Source of the DNA: Myxococcota bacterium
Lineage (GTDB): Bacteria; Myxococcota_A; Polyangia; HGW-17; JAJRWW01
NCBI GenBank assembly: GCA_024276595.1
Contig: JAJRWW010000374.1
Coordinates: 1-6,779 of the forward strand
Length of the DNA: 6,779 nt
Direction: 5' to 3'
The position numbers and the translations under genes are program-made. A model generated the notes under the pieces. It was not told the DNA's origin, did not search any database, and was given only the letters and a program-made list of their open reading frames with translations. Shown piece after piece: positions 5,997 to 6,779 of this stretch (its first letter is position 1; every line of letters starts with the position of its first letter).

Positions 5997-6722
5997 TTAG
6001 AGCCCATCTTCCACCAGCTTGTAGCCCACTCCCCACACGGTGAGGAGATGCCGCGGGCGCTCCGGGTCGTCCTCGATGGCCTGCCGGATCTTCACCACGT
6101 GGTTGTCCACGGTCCTTGTGTTGATGTGCCGATCATATCCCCAGGCCTCCTGGAGGAGCTGCTCCCGGGACACCACCTCACCCCGGTGTCTGGCCAGCAC
6201 CTCCAGCACCAGCAGGGCCCGGTCGGAGATGGCGATGGGGACATCTCCCCTTCGCACCTCGTGCCGACGAAAGTCCACCTCGACATCCCCAAGGGTCAAC
6301 AGATCGGCCCGAGGCGACCTGCGCCCGCCGTCGGGGCGCACTCGTCGCAGCACGGCCTTCACCCGGGCCAGCAGCTCCATGAGGCTGAAGGGCTTGGTTA
6401 TGTAGTCGTCTGCGCCGATCTCCAGCCCCCGCACCCGGTCCAGCTCGGCGCCGCGAGCGGTCAGAATTATCACCGCCTGGTGGGGGAAGCGCTCCTTCAG
6501 ACGGCGGCACACCTCGAAGCCCTCCATGTCCGGCAGCATGATGTCCAGCAGCACCAGGTCTGGCCGGGTTCCAAGAGCCAGGTCGAGCCCAGCCTGGCCA
6601 CGATCCGTCACCCGCACCTGGTAGCCCTTGGCCCGCAAGGTGTCCTCCAGGCCCAGCCTGATGGAGTGATCGTCCTCCACCACCAGGATCCGCGGCGCGC
6701 TCTCTTTCTCGTGGTCGCTCAT
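5997..6722 (-). CDS. OmpR/PhoB-family two-component response regulator
   Basis: 241-residue cytoplasmic transcription regulator. Residues 11-127 form a receiver domain with all key residues: acidic pocket Asp17 and Asp18 (VVEDD), phospho-acceptor Asp60 (LVLLDIMLPDMEG), Thr88 (ILTAR) and Lys110 (DDYITKPF). Residues about 140-241 form a winged-helix DNA-binding domain with the recognition-helix region TRTVDNHVVKIRQAIE and the wing TVWGVGYKLVE. The transactivation-loop start reads ISDRALLVL where LTxxEFxLL is usual, a minor departure. Start: ATG at 6722 with GAGG at 6726-6729. A TTG at 6734 would add four residues and has no Shine-Dalgarno sequence. It is the first gene of a unit with the TPR-like and HEAT lipoprotein genes. 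No histidine kinase lies between it and those genes, so its partner kinase is outside the window or unlinked. The target genes are unknown. Confidence 0.96.
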   Translation of the reverse strand: MSDHEKESAPRILVVEDDHSIRLGLEDTLRAKGYQVRVTDRGQAGLDLALGTRPDLVLLDIMLPDMEGFEVCRRLKERFPHQAVIILTARGAELDRVRGLEIGADDYITKPFSLMELLARVKAVLRRVRPDGGRRSPRADLLTLGDVEVDFRRHEVRRGDVPIAISDRALLVLEVLARHRGEVVSREQLLQEAWGYDRHINTRTVDNHVVKIRQAIEDDPERPRHLLTVWGVGYKLVEDGL

Positions 6723-6739
6723 GGGCCTCGACAAGCAAA

Positions 6740-6745
6740 AGTATA
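6740..6745 (-). promoter_or_regulatory. Candidate -10 element upstream of the response regulator
   Basis: TATACT on the minus strand lies 17 nt upstream of the ATG at 6722. The best -35 candidate is weak: TGAGCA at 6769-6764 with an 18-nt spacer. If used, the untranslated leader would be only about 10-12 nt. Only 57 nt upstream of the gene are visible, so a promoter further out cannot be excluded. Confidence 0.3.
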
Positions 6746-6779
6746 GCAGCCCCCCGCAGGCTCTGCTCAGATTCCACCA

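Noticed and set aside
6723..6734. TTG start at 6734 for the response regulator
   Set aside because: No Shine-Dalgarno sequence precedes it, while the ATG at 6722 has GAGG just upstream and still leaves a complete receiver domain.
5799..6746. Plus-strand open frame (315 codons) antisense to the response regulator
   Set aside because: The opposite strand encodes a textbook receiver plus winged-helix protein with all key residues, so the antisense frame is a shadow.

Overview
This is a high-G+C window with densely packed genes. It most likely comes from a myxobacterium or related Myxococcota/deltaproteobacterial lineage. The evidence is protein style. There is a lipoprotein with CGDG-type cysteine-rich repeats followed by a pre-peptidase C-terminal-like domain. 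There is a signal peptide-TPR-PEGA-linker-membrane protein ending in GRF, and there are envelope lipoproteins built only of HEAT or TPR helices. The assignment rests on remembered family features, not on a search. No RNA gene, mobile element, CRISPR array or origin was seen.

Layout, left to right. Positions 1-793 (minus) hold the N-terminal 264 residues of a Cys-rich lipoprotein that runs off the left edge. Positions 809-1984 (minus) hold a TPR/PEGA membrane protein with an 8 x 24-bp in-frame tandem repeat. It is only 15 nt upstream of the lipoprotein, so the two probably form an operon. Positions 1985-2139 are a relatively AT-rich divergent promoter region. Positions 2140-2793 (plus) hold a divergent member of the Sua5/YciO/YrdC family, the only plus-strand gene. 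After a 26-nt convergent gap, positions 2820-6722 (minus) hold a three-gene unit, listed in transcription order. First is an OmpR/PhoB-type response regulator (6722-5997). Second is a secreted TPR-like protein (about 5950-4937). Third is a large HEAT-repeat lipoprotein (4940-2820). The last two overlap by ATGA.

Working picture (inference): the response-regulator operon couples a DNA-binding regulator, with no histidine kinase in the window, to two exported helical-repeat scaffold proteins. The leftward PEGA/Cys-rich pair encodes two further envelope proteins. The most unusual items are the regulator-TPR-HEAT unit, the near-identical RPARPVER repeat, the unusual substrate-loop residues of the YrdC-family protein, and the conflicting topology signals of the PEGA protein.
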